A DNA stretch of 64,000 bases from Rhodobacter sp. SGA-6-6. Its GTDB lineage: Bacteria; Pseudomonadota; Alphaproteobacteria; Rhodobacterales; Rhodobacteraceae. The position numbers were made by a program, and so were the translations under genes. Under the pieces are notes generated by a model. The model searched no databases and was not told the origin of the DNA. It saw nothing but the letters and a program-made list of their open reading frames with translations. Below are positions 63,765 through 64,000 of the stretch, one piece after another (position 1 is the stretch's first letter; the number at the start of each line of letters is the position of its first letter). The stretch covers positions 23,869-87,868 of the forward strand of contig NZ_JAAKGP010000014.1 of NCBI RefSeq assembly GCF_011043545.1. The letters run 5' to 3'.

Positions 63765-64000
63765 CCCTCGATTACAATCATCGGCCCAGTTTCGCGGAGC
63801 AGGTCAACGTCGCCGTCGATCGGGCGCTCACCGCCGATCAGGCCACGCGGCCGCCCCGCGATTATCTCGGCGGCTCGCGCCTCGGCCATGCCTGCGAGCG
63901 CGCCCTGCAGTTCGAGTTCACGGCGACCCCGAAGGACGAGGGAGGGGACTTTTCGGGCCAATCGCTGCGCATCTTCGCTATCGGCCACGCGCTCGAGGAT
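63761..64000 (+). CDS. PD-(D/E)XK nuclease-like protein (3'-truncated by window)
   Basis: The first 80 residues of a longer protein, starting TTG at 63761 (TTGA overlap with the upstream stop). It shows YLGGSRLGHACERALQFEF, the N-terminal helix/Cys segment found in Cas4/RecB-type exonucleases, then FAIGHALED, the typical follow-up. A phage recombination exonuclease is likely; catalytic residues lie beyond the window. No ATG start is present in the first residues. Confidence 0.72.
   Translation, partial: MTLDYNHRPSFAEQVNVAVDRALTADQATRPPRDYLGGSRLGHACERALQFEFTATPKDEGGDFSGQSLRIFAIGHALED

Noticed and set aside
1..64000. CRISPR arrays, rRNA genes and insertion sequences
   Set aside because: No regularly spaced repeats, no 16S, 23S or 5S segments and no transposase frames were recognised. 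The dispersed repeats are single units, not arrays.

Overview
The window is high-GC DNA from an alphaproteobacterium, most likely a member of the Rhodobacteraceae. The evidence is a permuted two-piece tmRNA with the tag ANDNRAPVALAA, an F1-ATPase zeta subunit (DUF1476), an alpha-type SspB, a GAFTGA-less DctD, TrgA/TrgB, AcuI, a split cobalamin methionine synthase and palindromic intergenic repeats. No rRNA, CRISPR array or insertion sequence was seen. The first ~53.7 kb reads as chromosomal backbone. From the tRNA-Ser(GGA) at 53.72 kb to the right edge lies a phage-like or integrated mobile element.

Backbone, left to right. 0-8 kb: dctB/dctD two-component pair, a PPK2 polyphosphate kinase, RNase E with a long hairpin-rich leader, a TusA-like protein and CcdA. 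8-13 kb: a hydrolase-like membrane protein translationally coupled to a cytochrome P450, purC/purS, and the zeta subunit. 13-18 kb: cobalamin methyl-transfer genes (homocysteine methyltransferase, corrinoid protein, DUF1638), interrupted by a radical-SAM gene with a consensus alphaproteobacterial LexA box. 18-25 kb: alcohol dehydrogenase, ribbon-helix-helix protein, DUF4169, fumC, DoxX, a PmtA-like methyltransferase with sspB, and a TonB-dependent receptor. 25-31 kb: the hidden tmRNA gene, a frameshifted EamA transporter, acuI, an orphan polyamine-type binding protein and a class V aminotransferase. 31-34.5 kb: cfa-trgA-trgB and a GntR/FCD regulator.

34.6-46.4 kb is a coherent catabolic locus. 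A leftward operon encodes a CocE-type hydrolase, a complete Dpp/Opp-type ABC transporter and a BetI-like TetR regulator. A divergent rightward pair encodes a trimethylamine-dehydrogenase-like flavoenzyme and a non-pyrrolysine MttB-type methyltransferase. The 121-bp divergent region carries two related inverted-repeat operators, one per promoter. The set suggests uptake and demethylation of an N-methylated ester or peptide-like compound, possibly feeding methyl groups to the corrinoid protein and homocysteine methyltransferase of the same window. 46.7-53.5 kb holds a class III aminotransferase with palindromic operators that match a site before the GntR gene, a lipoprotein, cysK, an MscS-type channel and AlaX.

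The mobile region (53.8-64 kb) carries a DUF3883 protein, a leftward cassette (small HTH protein, large serine recombinase, DUF2924, 72-aa protein) and a rightward, tightly packed phage-type replication/recombination module: HTH protein, zinc ribbon, sigma-like protein, P-loop ATPase, putative ssDNA-binding protein, DEAH helicase, DUF6511 and the start of a PD-(D/E)XK-type nuclease.

The most unusual signal is a structured, dispersed intergenic repeat of 181-215 bp. There are five near-complete copies (2.3, 10.9, 13.3, 28.0 and 46.4 kb), all in the same orientation, built from four consecutive hairpins with compensatory changes and ending in a terminator-like hairpin. Several smaller palindromic repeat families coexist with it.
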